Positions 26,309 through 35,849 of a DNA stretch of 64,000 nucleotides are shown one piece after another. Position 1 is the first letter of the stretch; each line of letters starts with the position of its first letter. The DNA lies in assembly GCF_000813345.1 (NCBI RefSeq), contig NZ_BBQF01000001.1:496001-560000 (forward strand), in the 5' to 3' direction. Source of the stretch: Sulfurospirillum arsenophilum NBRC 109478 (GTDB lineage: Bacteria > Campylobacterota > Campylobacteria > Campylobacterales > Sulfurospirillaceae). The notes under the pieces were generated by a model. That model worked only from the letters and a program-made list of their open reading frames with translations, made no database searches and was not told the DNA's origin. The position numbers were made by a program, and so were the translations under genes.

Positions 26309-26336
26309 AAAGCAGTGGCAACTTTGCCACTGCTTT
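26309..26336 (+). terminator. Rho-independent terminator after the first porin
   Basis: A perfect 11-bp stem (AAAGCAGTGGC with GCCACTGCTTT, 6-nt loop). The two porins therefore have separate transcripts. Confidence 0.8.
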
Positions 26337-26460
26337 AAAAAATCTTCTTAATTCTTCTAAAAGCTTATTTTTTCATCACACATTTTATTTTACTTTAGTG
26401 TTTTTTTTTGTATACTTCAACTTGTAATCAATTGGTAATAAACATTTTCAAGGAGAAAAT

Positions 26461-27741
26461 ATGAAATTAGCTAAACTTAGCTTGGCGGCTATCGTTGTTG
26501 CTGGACTTGCATCTAGCTCATTTGCAGCAGATACACTTGCTGATGCATTTAAGAATGGTAAAGTAACAGGTGAATTAAAAGCGTATTACTTTAATAGAGA
26601 CAATGGTCAAAATGGTACAGCTGCAAGAGATGAGTCAATCTTTACATCTGGTATTATGTTAAACTATAAAACTGACACACTTGCTGGTTTTGGTGCAAAC
26701 TTTACATTCCAAGGAAATGCTGCTCCTTTTGCAGATGGTGCGATAGATGTTAATGGTGCTAAAGATGTATTTAGTGGCGATATGTATGGTACTGGTGCAG
26801 TTCTTTCTGAAGCATATCTTTCATACACTCTTGGTAAAACTACAGCAATGGTTGGTCGTATGTTCTTAGATACTCCACTTGTAAGTGGTAGTGGTTCAAG
26901 AATTACAAAAGAGGCATTTGAAGGTGCTGCTGTTATCAATACTGATCTTCCAAACACAACATTGATCGCTGGTTATGTTCAAAAATTCCAATCTAGAACC
27001 AATGGTTCAGGTGATGTTGGTAAATTTACCAAAACATTTGCAACAGGTTCTTCTGCAAGCGTAGATCTTGACAAAGGCGCATATACTTTTGCAGCAATCA
27101 ATAAATCTATCACTGGTTTAACATTAACAGGTGCTTATGCTTATGCTGATTCATATTTAAAAGATGGCAGTACTGTGTTAATTGATGGAGCAATTAACAT
27201 TGGTTATATTGAAGCACTTTATGAAGGCACAATTGGTTCTCTAGGCTATGTACTCGGTATCCAAGACTACTACAATAAATTCAGCAATCCAAAAAATAAT
27301 GCAGATGACTCCATCAATGTTTATGCTGTAAAAGCTGGCTTAAGCTTTAAAGGTATTAACGGTACTATCGCATACTCACAAACAAGTAACGACAAAGTGG
27401 CCGGTGAAGCAGTTGTTTCTGGTTTAGGTAATGGTGCGGATCTTCTATACACAGATGCTGTCATTAGCTCACCAGGTTATAACTTTGACTCTCAAGCATA
27501 TATGGCTGATTTAAATTATGACATTACGGCAGCTGCAAATGTTGGTACACGTTACGTTTATGTCGATAAAGATACAAATGCAAACAGAGCGACAGCTACT
27601 AAAGAAGGCTATACTGCATTGTATGGTTCATACAAATTTGATGGCGTTCTTAAAGGTTTAAAAGTATCTGCTGAATATGAAGATAAAAGTGAAGACGTAA
27701 AAGGTGAAGACCTTTGGTTGAAAGCTAACTACAAATTCTAA
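26461..27741 (+). CDS. Outer-membrane porin, Opr family (second of a tandem pair)
   Basis: The 426-residue paralogue of the preceding porin has the same signal peptide (MKLAKLSLAAIVVAGLASSS), the same mature start ADTLADAFKNGKV, the matching segment TPLVSGSGSRITKEAFEGA, and the same C-terminal YKF. The loops differ strongly and it is 34 residues shorter, so it may have different selectivity. It has its own AAGGAG site and upstream TATACT box, with a separate terminator. The nearby dctP and liv operon suggest a solute-uptake region. Confidence 0.9.
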   Translation: MKLAKLSLAAIVVAGLASSSFAADTLADAFKNGKVTGELKAYYFNRDNGQNGTAARDESIFTSGIMLNYKTDTLAGFGANFTFQGNAAPFADGAIDVNGAKDVFSGDMYGTGAVLSEAYLSYTLGKTTAMVGRMFLDTPLVSGSGSRITKEAFEGAAVINTDLPNTTLIAGYVQKFQSRTNGSGDVGKFTKTFATGSSASVDLDKGAYTFAAINKSITGLTLTGAYAYADSYLKDGSTVLIDGAINIGYIEALYEGTIGSLGYVLGIQDYYNKFSNPKNNADDSINVYAVKAGLSFKGINGTIAYSQTSNDKVAGEAVVSGLGNGADLLYTDAVISSPGYNFDSQAYMADLNYDITAAANVGTRYVYVDKDTNANRATATKEGYTALYGSYKFDGVLKGLKVSAEYEDKSEDVKGEDLWLKANYKF

Positions 27742-27756
27742 TTTCTACACTTCATA

Positions 27757-27795
27757 ACACACCGTCTCATAACGAGATGGTGTGTCACTTTTTTT
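27757..27795 (+). terminator. Strong terminator after the second porin
   Basis: CACACCGTCTC pairs with GAGATGGTGTG (one G-T pair) across a 5-nt loop and is followed by a run of T. Confidence 0.85.
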
Positions 27796-27894
27796 CTTAA
27801 TCTGTATATTTTTTATACAACCCCTTCAAAATTTTACATTCATTCTTGAGTAACTTTTTTGTACTATATTTTATATATTACACAAGGAGTCTAC

Positions 27895-29013
27895 GTGAGA
27901 AAACTAGCTGTACTTGCTACATCTGTTGCGCTTTTGGCATCCTCTTCTTTTGCCAAAGAGATTAGTGTTGGTGTTACAATGTCTATGAGTGGGCCGCTTG
28001 CGGCATATGGACAAACTGCGTATGAAGGTATTGAGTTTGCAAACTCTTTGCAGCCAAAACTTAAAAATGGAGATACTGTTAAATTGGTACTCATTGATAC
28101 CAAAGGTGACAAAGTTGAATCAGCTAATGCAACCACGCGATTGATTAGTTCTGATAAAGTTGTAGGAATTATTGGTGAGCTAACCAGTACCAATACAGCA
28201 CAAGTTATGGCAATTGCAGAAAAAAAACAGATTCCTGTTATCTCTCCTGTTGCAACCAATGACAAACTTACAGAGCAAAAAGAGTTTGCAAACCGTGTTT
28301 GTTTCACTGACTCTTTCCAAGGAGCGGTTGTTGCAAATTATGCTGCAAAAGATCTTAAGCTCAAAACGGCAGTTGTTGTTGTCGATCAAGCACAAGTTTA
28401 TTCTCTTGGCCTTGCAAAAGCATTTACTGATGCATTTACAAAAGCAGGCGGTAAAATTGTTAAAGAGATTAAAGTAAGCTCAGGTGATAAAGACTTTAAA
28501 GCGGTTGTCTCTCAAATCAAAGCGGCAAATCCTGATTTTATGTTCCTTCCAATGTACCATCCAGAAGTATCTATGATCGCTCGCCAAGCGAAACAAATCG
28601 GTTTAACGAAGCCAATGTTCTCAGGTGATGGCGTTGCTAACCAAACCTTTATTGACTTAGGTGGCGAAGCAGTTGAAGGTTATATGTTTACAGACTTCTT
28701 TGATTATAGTGCTCCTCCAACACAGCGTTCAAAAGATTTTATTGCAGCGTATGCGAAAAAAACTGGCAAGCAAGAGATGAATTCATTTGTTGCTCTTGGT
28801 GCAGATTCGTACAATGTTATGGTTGATGCAATGAATCGTTGTGCCAATCCTGAAGACAGTATTTGTATTAACAAAGAGATCAAATCTACAACAAACTTTG
28901 AAGGCGTGTCAGGTGTTCTTACACTTGATAAAACAGGTAACTCAACACGTTCAGCTGTTATCAAAGTCGTTCAAAATGGTAAAGCTGTTTATAAAGCAAC
29001 GGTAAACCCATAA
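27895..29013 (+). CDS. livJ: ABC transporter substrate-binding protein, LivJ type
   Basis: The 372-residue periplasmic protein has a signal peptide cut after SSSFA and the type I binding fold of LivJ/LivK: VGVTMSMSGPLAAYGQ at the start, then GIIGELTSTNTAQVM and ISPVATND, which form the carboxylate and amino binding pocket. It starts with GTG 27895, 5 bp after AAGGAG. It heads livJHMGF. Branched-chain amino acids are the default ligands, but this family also binds amides, aromatic acids and other amino acids. Confidence 0.9.
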   Translation: MRKLAVLATSVALLASSSFAKEISVGVTMSMSGPLAAYGQTAYEGIEFANSLQPKLKNGDTVKLVLIDTKGDKVESANATTRLISSDKVVGIIGELTSTNTAQVMAIAEKKQIPVISPVATNDKLTEQKEFANRVCFTDSFQGAVVANYAAKDLKLKTAVVVVDQAQVYSLGLAKAFTDAFTKAGGKIVKEIKVSSGDKDFKAVVSQIKAANPDFMFLPMYHPEVSMIARQAKQIGLTKPMFSGDGVANQTFIDLGGEAVEGYMFTDFFDYSAPPTQRSKDFIAAYAKKTGKQEMNSFVALGADSYNVMVDAMNRCANPEDSICINKEIKSTTNFEGVSGVLTLDKTGNSTRSAVIKVVQNGKAVYKATVNP

Positions 29014-29019
29014 TGCTTC

Positions 29020-29049
29020 ATCTCTGCCTTTACATGTAAAGGCAGAGAT
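29020..29049. repeat. 30-bp perfect palindrome around TTTACATGTAAA
   Basis: Two 15-base arms, ATCTCTGCCTTTACA and TGTAAAGGCAGAGAT, meet at the ACATGT centre with no mismatch, 6 bp after the livJ stop, followed by TTTA. It could fold as a strong hairpin between livJ and livH. This would raise livJ over the membrane genes, as is common for binding proteins. Confidence 0.85.
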
Positions 29050-29109
29050 TTTAGAGCAATCTCCATTTTTGAAGTGGTGATTGCTCTAAAATATTTTAGG
29101 AGAATCTAT

Positions 29110-30006
29110 TTGGATTTAACAATGTTTATGCAACAAATGGTCAATGGCTTTAGCCTTGGCAGTATGTATGCGCTCATTGCCATTGGTTATACAATGGTGT
29201 ATGGAGTATTAAGACTCATCAATTTTGCGCATGGCGATATTATGATGGTGGGTGGATTTTTAGGTTATTTTGGTATTGTTGTTTTAGATCTTCCTTTTGG
29301 TGCAGCAGTACTTCTAGCTATTGTTGGTTCAGCCCTTTTAGGTATGGCGAGTGATCGTATCGCGTATCGACCATTACGAAGTGCCCCTAAAATATCACTT
29401 TTAATTACCGCTATTGGTGTAAGCTTTTTTCTCGAAAATGCTTTCAATGTCTTTTTTGGGGGTGTTCCAAAAGCTTTCCCTGTTCCTGCTTACTTAGAAA
29501 ATGTTGTTGATATTGTGGGGTTAACGATGCCAGTTTCGGCCATTATCGTCCCAATCATTACGGCATTTTTATTGGCTATTATTTTATGGGTACTTTACAA
29601 AACAAAATATGGAATGGCTATTCGTGCCCTTGCGTTTGATGTTGGAACCGTTAACCTTATGGGTATTGATGCAAACCGCATTATTACACTGGTCTTTGGT
29701 ATGGGTTCAGCCCTTGCCGCGGTTGGTGGTATCTTTTGGGCAGTGAACTATCCTTCTGTTGAGCCAATGATGGGTGTCCTTGTGGGACTCAAAGCTTTTG
29801 CTGCTGCCGTTGTGGGTGGTATTGGAAGTGTTGGTGGAGCCGTTCTTGGAGGATTAATTATCGGTTTTACCGAAGTCGTTGTCATTGCTTTTTTCCCAGA
29901 ACTTGGTGGCTATAAAGATGCGTTTGCATTTATCTTTTTGATTCTAATCCTTCTTTTTAAACCCACAGGTATTTTGGGTATTGATTTTGAAAAAAGTAGG
30001 TTTTAA
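29110..30006 (+). CDS. livH: Branched-chain amino acid ABC transporter permease LivH
   Basis: The 298-residue inner-membrane permease has about eight helices and the family landmarks GSMYALIAIGYTMVYGVLRL, NFAHGDIMMVG and GGIGSVGGAVLGG. It forms the channel with LivM. I start at TTG 29110 with AGGAG 7 bp upstream. ATG 29122 is the alternative. The longer open frame from 29074 has no site. The livM ATG follows 1 bp after the stop. Confidence 0.92.
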   Translation: MDLTMFMQQMVNGFSLGSMYALIAIGYTMVYGVLRLINFAHGDIMMVGGFLGYFGIVVLDLPFGAAVLLAIVGSALLGMASDRIAYRPLRSAPKISLLITAIGVSFFLENAFNVFFGGVPKAFPVPAYLENVVDIVGLTMPVSAIIVPIITAFLLAIILWVLYKTKYGMAIRALAFDVGTVNLMGIDANRIITLVFGMGSALAAVGGIFWAVNYPSVEPMMGVLVGLKAFAAAVVGGIGSVGGAVLGGLIIGFTEVVVIAFFPELGGYKDAFAFIFLILILLFKPTGILGIDFEKSRF

Positions 30007-30007
30007 G

Positions 30008-31048
30008 ATGAAAAGTCTCATGATAAAAAAAGAACAATGGATGAAAATTTCATTTGTTGTTATCACACTATGGTTTATTTGGTTTGCCAACACACATTTT
30101 GATGAATACACGGTAAGAATTTTAAATAATATTGCCATTTTCGTCATTTTAGCAGTCAGTTACAATCTTATCAATGGTGTTACAGGTCAGTTTTCACTTG
30201 AGCCTAATGGATTTGTGGCAATTGGTGCGTATGTCGCGGCACTTTTACTGGTAAGCCCTGAAGCTAAACAGTATCAATATGCCATCGTCGATCCATATCC
30301 TTTTGTTTTAACGCTTCATGCCAATTTCGTAGTAGCACTTCTTTTGGGTGGCGCATTTGCAGCAACGCTTGCAGCATGTCTCTCTTTCCCTGTTTTTAGA
30401 GTGCGTGGCGATTACCTGGCCATTGTAACATTGGGATTTGGATTTATTATTAAAATTTTAGCGATCAATACGCCTGAAGTAACGAATGGTTCTTTAGGGC
30501 TCAATGATATCCCTGAATTTTCCAATCTTTATTGGACAGGTGGCATTGCGATGATTGCTGTTATTGTGGTGCTTAATATTATCAACTCAAAATATGGTCG
30601 TGCAATGAAAGCGGTTCGTGATGATGAAGATGCTGCTATTGCAATGGGTGTGAATACCTTTAAAGCTAAAACGTTAGCCTTTTGTACCAGTGCCTTTTTT
30701 GAAGGTGTGGGTGGTGGACTTTTAGCAGCACTTCTTACCAGTATTTCTCCCGATCTTTTCGACTTTTTCTTCACGTTTCAGCTTCTTATTATCATCGTAC
30801 TGGGTGGTCTTGGTAGCACAACAGGTGCGATTATTGGAACTGTTTTGGTCATGGGTGGTAGTGAATGGATGCGCTTCTTGGATGAGCCTATGCATCTTTT
30901 TGGATACACAACAACAGCGATGCCAGGTATGCGTATGGTAGTTTTCTCATTGGGTCTTATCTTCATTATGCTTTTTGCACGTGAAGGTGTTATGGGCAAA
31001 AGAGAGTTAACGGACCTATTGAAATGGCGAAAGAAAGGTGACAAATGA
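30008..31048 (+). CDS. livM: Branched-chain amino acid ABC transporter permease LivM
   Basis: The 346-residue permease has the BPD_transp_2 core with ILAVSYNLINGVTGQFSLEPNGFVAIGAY, VFRVRGDYLAIVTLGFG and LGGLGSTTGAIIG. These are the LivM family signatures, including the coupling region VRDDEDAAIAMGV that contacts the ATPases. An earlier ATG at 29981 lies inside livH and is less likely. The stop overlaps the livG start (ATGA). Confidence 0.92.
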   Translation: MKSLMIKKEQWMKISFVVITLWFIWFANTHFDEYTVRILNNIAIFVILAVSYNLINGVTGQFSLEPNGFVAIGAYVAALLLVSPEAKQYQYAIVDPYPFVLTLHANFVVALLLGGAFAATLAACLSFPVFRVRGDYLAIVTLGFGFIIKILAINTPEVTNGSLGLNDIPEFSNLYWTGGIAMIAVIVVLNIINSKYGRAMKAVRDDEDAAIAMGVNTFKAKTLAFCTSAFFEGVGGGLLAALLTSISPDLFDFFFTFQLLIIIVLGGLGSTTGAIIGTVLVMGGSEWMRFLDEPMHLFGYTTTAMPGMRMVVFSLGLIFIMLFAREGVMGKRELTDLLKWRKKGDK

Positions 31049-31812
31049 TCTTAAAAATTGATAATGTCACTAAAAATTTTGGTGGTGTTACTGCCATCAA
31101 AGAGACCAGTTTTAGCGTTGCTCCTAAAGAAATTTTTGGACTTATTGGCCCTAATGGTGCTGGGAAAACCACGATGTTTAACATCATCACGGGTAATTAT
31201 GTTCCAACATCTGGGGAAGTCATTTTTAAAAACGAAGCTATTGGTGGGTTAAAACCTCACCATATTGTACGCAAAGGCATTGCTCGAACATTCCAAAATA
31301 TTAGACTCTTTTCGAGCATGAGTGTTTTGGATAATATTTTGATCGGTTTTGATTTCCAAGCGCGTTATGGATTTTTTGAGTCTATTTTACGTTTCCCTCG
31401 TTTTATTGGCGAAGAGAGACGTATAAAAGCTCGCTCAATGGAGATACTAGACTATTTTGGTATGAGTTCATTTGCACATGAAAAAGCGGTTGATCTAAGT
31501 TATGGGCAACAACGCAAAGTGGAGATTGCAAGAGCATTGGCTACCAATCCTGCGCTTTTACTTTTGGATGAACCCGCTGCTGGTATGAATCCATCAGAGA
31601 CGGAAGAGCTTGGAGAGATCATTAAAAAAGCACGTGGTGATTTTGACTTGACAGTTCTTTTAATTGAACATGATATGAAATTTGTCAATCAATTGTGTGA
31701 TAAAGTTTTAGTATTGGATTATGGTAAGACAATTTTTGAGGGTAAACCAAGCGACGCCATTCAAGACCCTGAAGTTATAGCAGCGTATTTAGGAGATTTT
31801 CATAATGATTAG
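31045..31812 (+). CDS. livG: Branched-chain amino acid ABC transporter ATPase LivG
   Basis: The 255-residue ATPase has Walker A GPNGAGKTT near residue 36, the LivG-typical FQNIRLFSSMSVLDN Q-loop region, the ABC signature LSYGQQRKVEIARAL, and Walker B LLLLDEPAAGMNP. It overlaps livM by 4 bp and livF by 8 bp, so translation is coupled. Confidence 0.93.
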   Translation: MILKIDNVTKNFGGVTAIKETSFSVAPKEIFGLIGPNGAGKTTMFNIITGNYVPTSGEVIFKNEAIGGLKPHHIVRKGIARTFQNIRLFSSMSVLDNILIGFDFQARYGFFESILRFPRFIGEERRIKARSMEILDYFGMSSFAHEKAVDLSYGQQRKVEIARALATNPALLLLDEPAAGMNPSETEELGEIIKKARGDFDLTVLLIEHDMKFVNQLCDKVLVLDYGKTIFEGKPSDAIQDPEVIAAYLGDFHND

Positions 31813-32500
31813 TGTTAAAAATTTACATGTCTATTATGGACTCATTGAAGCTGTTAAAGGGATTGATTTTGAAGTTAAAGAGGGAGAAATCATCTCTTTA
31901 ATCGGTTCTAATGGTGCGGGTAAAAGCTCAACTTTGAAAGCGTTATTGAACAGTGTTAAAAAAACAGGTGATATCAATTTTTTAGGATACGATACCCGTA
32001 ACCATAAAACCCACACGCTTGTGCAACACGGACTCTCTTTGGTACCAGAGGGAAGGAAGATTTTTATCAACCTTACGGTAGAAGAGAACCTTCGCATGGG
32101 TGCTTTTAATAACGACGAAAATTATGAGCATCTCAAAGATACAATGTATGAACTTTTCCCTCGTATCAAAGATAAACGCCATCAGCTTGCAGGAACGATG
32201 AGTGGTGGTGAGCAGCAGATGTTAGCCATTTCACGTGCCCTTATGGGTGAGCCTAAACTGTTGATGCTTGATGAGCCTAGTCTTGGACTAGCACCAAAGA
32301 TCGTTGGTGAAGTTTTTGAGATCATCATGCGTTTACGTAGTGAGGGCATTACGATTCTTTTAGTCGAACAAAATGCCTTTGCCGCACTGAAAATATCTGA
32401 TAAAGCGTATGTTTTAGAAAATGGCAAAATTGTTATGAGTGGTGTCGCGTCTGAAATGATTGGCGATGATACCATCCGCAAAAAATACCTCGGCGGATAA
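31805..32500 (+). CDS. livF: Branched-chain amino acid ABC transporter ATPase LivF
   Basis: The 231-residue ATPase has Walker A GSNGAGKSS, the LivF-typical VPEGRKIFINLTVEENLRMG, signature MSGGEQQMLAISRAL and Walker B LLMLDEPSLGLAP. It pairs with LivG to power the permease and closes the operon, followed by a palindrome copy and terminator. A half-match of the ACATGT palindrome near its start is read as LHVY. Confidence 0.93.
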   Translation: MISVKNLHVYYGLIEAVKGIDFEVKEGEIISLIGSNGAGKSSTLKALLNSVKKTGDINFLGYDTRNHKTHTLVQHGLSLVPEGRKIFINLTVEENLRMGAFNNDENYEHLKDTMYELFPRIKDKRHQLAGTMSGGEQQMLAISRALMGEPKLLMLDEPSLGLAPKIVGEVFEIIMRLRSEGITILLVEQNAFAALKISDKAYVLENGKIVMSGVASEMIGDDTIRKKYLGG

Positions 32501-32511
32501 GCCAAAACCTC

Positions 32512-32523
32512 TTTACATGTAAA
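32512..32523. repeat. Iterated palindrome TTTACATGTAAA
   Basis: Perfect copy 11 bp after livF, sharing its last three bases with the terminator stem. Confidence 0.9.
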
Positions 32524-32543
32524 CCTCCTCACGTCGGAGGTTT
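32521..32543 (+). terminator. Terminator of the liv operon
   Basis: AAACCTCC pairs with GGAGGTTT across TCACGTC. A C/T-rich tail follows. Confidence 0.75.
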
Positions 32544-32619
32544 CCTCTTCTTTAATGATTTATAAATTATTTACTCTAAAAAGGTAACATAACTCAATTT
32601 TTCCAGACAAGGGAGTTTT

Positions 32620-35600
32620 ATGGATTTTGTATTGAAGCAGGTTTTTTCGATGAAGTCAGCAATCATCCTTTTAGTGTTTTTTGGACTTTTTAGTGGGGTA
32701 GCAACTTTTATTGAAAATGATTTTGGTGTCGAAACAAGTTGGGCACTGATTTATACCTCTTGGTGGTTTGAGTTACTTCAAGTGGCATTAGGGCTCATTT
32801 TAATTAACAATATCATCCGATATAAACTTTATACTCTTGATAAATTACCTTCATTTATTTTTCACCTTAGTTTTATTTTTATTCTTATTGGTTCTGGCAT
32901 GACGCGTTATTTTGGCTTTGAGGGAACTTTACATGTAAGAAATGGAATGGAAGAAAACAGAGTGTTGTCGAGTGATGCTTTTATCCAAGTGAGTGCTCTT
33001 AAAGAGGGTAAGCCTTATAGTTACAGTCATCCTCAGCTTATTTCTCAAGTAGGTGGCAATAGATTCTCTTTCAATTTTGATGTAGCTGGCGATAAAGCAG
33101 TTGTAAAATTCAAAGAGTACCTACCTAATGCTACTGCAAAAGTTGTTGATGATCCACAAGGTATTCCGATGATTTCAATGATGCTCAGCGGGTACGGTGA
33201 AAGCCTCAATGTTGTTTTAAAAGAGGGCGAAACATACGAATCAAGTGAGTATGTCTTTAGTTTTAATGGTAAGCCAACACAACATTCAAAAGAAGAAATA
33301 CGTTTTACGCTTGAAGATGGCAAATTTTATTTCACTTCAAAAACGAAAATTGCTTGGTTTAAAATGGCAGAAAATAAACGTGGCGAATATGATGCAGATA
33401 AAAAAGAAGATTTTATTACAGGTCAGCTTTATACGATTGGCAATGTTAATTTTGCACCACGTTATATTGGTTTAAAAGGTAAAGAGAAAGTGGTTGCAGA
33501 TAAAACTCCAATGGCTAAAGGCAATGCTATTTCCGCTCTTCTTGTCGATGTTACCTTCAAAGGCGAGACCAAAGAGGTTGCCATGTTTGGACAAGGTAAA
33601 GGAAGCGAAGGTAAACAAACCAAAGAGACAATAGCTGGTATCCCTTTTATCTTTGAGTGGGGTTCTCAAACGTTTACACTTCCTTTCGCAATTAAACTCA
33701 ATGAATTCCAGCTCGATCGTTATGCTGGATCAATGTCTCCAATGTCGTATGCAAGTGAAGTAGAAGTTATGGACGTTGAAAAAGGGGTTCATATGCCATT
33801 TCGTATCTATATGAATCATGTTCTTGATTATCGAGGATTCCGTTTCTTCCAAAGCTCATACGATAAAGATGAAAAAGGAACAATCTTGTCTGTAAATAAT
33901 GACCCTGGAAAACTTCCGACCTATTTTGGATACCTTCTTTTATCAATAGGACTCTTTTTCAATTTACTCAATCCAAAAAGCCGTTTTCGCAAACTCGCAG
34001 GGATGGTACAAAAAGATATGGCTAAGATAAAATCAATTCTTTTAGCGCTCTTTATAGGGCTTGCAGTGATGCAAGGAAGCAATTTACATGCTGCTGCCAC
34101 TACCCCGACGTACACTACAGAAGATTATGTCTCTTTTTTGAAGCAGTATGATGTAAAGCATGCCGATAAATTTGGAAGTTTACTTGTGCAAAGTGTGGAT
34201 GGAAGAATTAAGCCTATCGATACTGTCTCTACAGAGCTTCTCAATAAAATCTATGGTAGCTCAACGTATGAGGGAATGAGTGCAAATCAAGTTGCCCTTA
34301 GTATGATGAGTTCTCCTACTGAATGGCAAGGATTACCTATTATCAAAGTATTTCATCCTGAGCTTAAAAAGATTATAGGTATTCCTGAAAATCAAAAATA
34401 TGCCTCTTTTAATGACTTTTTTGAAAAAGAGGGCGATCATGGTTTTAAGTTAACGAAGTATTCGGAAGAAGCTAATCGTAAAAAACCAGCTCTTCGTAAC
34501 CAGTTTGATAAAGATATTCTCAAAGTCGATGAGCGTGTCAATATTTGTTACATGGTTTACACGGGTGAAGTCTTTAAAATGATTCCAAAGCAAAATGACA
34601 TTAGCAAACGATGGTATGCTCCGCAAGAAGCAGTGATGAACTTCTCTAAACAAGAGGGCGATGAAGTAAGAGCTCTTTTAGGTGGATATTTTGAATCTAT
34701 TGGTGAAGGCTTAGAAAAAGGAAGTTGGGAGAATGCAAATAAAGCTCTGGATAAACTACAGTCGTACCAAGAGCAGTATGGTTCTGACATTATTCCAAGT
34801 AGCAGTCGTATTAAAGCAGAGACATTCTTTAACCACGCAAAGATTTTTGATCGTCTCACACCCGTTTATCTTCTCAGCGGTTTAGTCTTACTCTGTTTCA
34901 TCTTTGCTAAAATGGTGAAATCATCTTTAAATATTCGCTATATCACCAAAGTTGTTTTAGCGATCAATTTTGTAGCTTTTTTAGTCCATACAGCAGGTCT
35001 TGGGCTAAGATGGTATATCTCAACACATGCACCATGGAGTGATGGTTACGAGTCCATGATTTACATTGCATGGGCGATAGCGCTTGCAGGTATCTTTTTC
35101 TCACGCCAGTCCGTTGTATCGCTTGCATTGACCTCTATTTTAGCGGGTGTTACGCTTTTTGTAGCACACCTTAGTTGGATGGATCCACAAATCACGAACT
35201 TGGTCCCTGTTTTAAAATCTTATTGGCTTAATATTCACGTTTCGGTGATTACAGCAAGCTATGGCTTTTTAGGTCTTTGTTCCCTTTTGGGCTTTTTTAC
35301 GCTGATCCTTTTTATCTTGCGCAACAAAAAGCAAACTAAACGCAATCAAGAAATTGATCGTAATATTATTGAAGCAACTCGCATTAATGAAATGGCGATG
35401 ATTTTAGGACTTAGTCTTTTAACCATCGGTAACTTTTTAGGAGGCGTTTGGGCTAACGAGTCATGGGGCAGATATTGGGGCTGGGATCCTAAAGAGACAT
35501 GGGCATTAGTTTCGATTCTGTTTTATGCCGCTGTTGTACATTTTAGGTTTATTCCAAAACTTAATACGCCATTTGTCTTTGCTGTTGCCTCAACCGTTGT

Positions 35601-35775
35601 CTTTTCTTCAATCATTATGACTTATTTTGGGGTTAACTTTTACCTCTCTGGCATGCACTCGTACGCCGCAGGTGATCCAATTCCCGTACCTACCTTTGTC
35701 TACTATACGGTTGCGATTGTTGCACTTGTCATAGCTTTTGCTTATCCTAAACGCGAGATGACAAAAACGTTATAG
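32620..35775 (+). CDS. ccsBA: Fused system II cytochrome c synthase CcsBA
   Basis: The 1051-residue membrane protein carries haem across the membrane and attaches it to CxxCH motifs of apocytochromes c. The N-terminal ResB/CcsB half has membrane helices in residues 1-110 and a long periplasmic loop, then a helix near 430. A signal-like helix near 470-490 joins it to the CcsA half, which ends in about seven helices and has the haem-handling WWD motif NESWGRYWGWDPKETWAL. The fused form is typical of Campylobacterota. A palindrome core (32928-32938) is read as LHVR. It is probably a single-gene transcript closed by the 35779 terminator. Confidence 0.95.
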   Translation: MDFVLKQVFSMKSAIILLVFFGLFSGVATFIENDFGVETSWALIYTSWWFELLQVALGLILINNIIRYKLYTLDKLPSFIFHLSFIFILIGSGMTRYFGFEGTLHVRNGMEENRVLSSDAFIQVSALKEGKPYSYSHPQLISQVGGNRFSFNFDVAGDKAVVKFKEYLPNATAKVVDDPQGIPMISMMLSGYGESLNVVLKEGETYESSEYVFSFNGKPTQHSKEEIRFTLEDGKFYFTSKTKIAWFKMAENKRGEYDADKKEDFITGQLYTIGNVNFAPRYIGLKGKEKVVADKTPMAKGNAISALLVDVTFKGETKEVAMFGQGKGSEGKQTKETIAGIPFIFEWGSQTFTLPFAIKLNEFQLDRYAGSMSPMSYASEVEVMDVEKGVHMPFRIYMNHVLDYRGFRFFQSSYDKDEKGTILSVNNDPGKLPTYFGYLLLSIGLFFNLLNPKSRFRKLAGMVQKDMAKIKSILLALFIGLAVMQGSNLHAAATTPTYTTEDYVSFLKQYDVKHADKFGSLLVQSVDGRIKPIDTVSTELLNKIYGSSTYEGMSANQVALSMMSSPTEWQGLPIIKVFHPELKKIIGIPENQKYASFNDFFEKEGDHGFKLTKYSEEANRKKPALRNQFDKDILKVDERVNICYMVYTGEVFKMIPKQNDISKRWYAPQEAVMNFSKQEGDEVRALLGGYFESIGEGLEKGSWENANKALDKLQSYQEQYGSDIIPSSSRIKAETFFNHAKIFDRLTPVYLLSGLVLLCFIFAKMVKSSLNIRYITKVVLAINFVAFLVHTAGLGLRWYISTHAPWSDGYESMIYIAWAIALAGIFFSRQSVVSLALTSILAGVTLFVAHLSWMDPQITNLVPVLKSYWLNIHVSVITASYGFLGLCSLLGFFTLILFILRNKKQTKRNQEIDRNIIEATRINEMAMILGLSLLTIGNFLGGVWANESWGRYWGWDPKETWALVSILFYAAVVHFRFIPKLNTPFVFAVASTVVFSSIIMTYFGVNFYLSGMHSYAAGDPIPVPTFVYYTVAIVALVIAFAYPKREMTKTL

Positions 35776-35778
35776 AGT

Positions 35779-35805
35779 AAAAGAGGGATTGTTTGCCCCT
35801 CTTTT
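35779..35805 (+). terminator. Rho-independent terminator after ccsBA
   Basis: AAAAGAGGG pairs with CCCTCTTTT, with the T run in the 3' arm. Confidence 0.8.
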
Positions 35806-35814
35806 AAGTTGTGC

Positions 35815-35820
35815 TATAAT
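35815..35820 (+). promoter_or_regulatory. -10 box TATAAT for the next gene
   Basis: A perfect TATAAT preceded by TGTGC, 30 bp before the ATG at 35850. No clear -35 box is seen. Confidence 0.6.
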
Positions 35821-35849
35821 AGGCAAAAACTTAAGAGGGGTTTTCCTTA

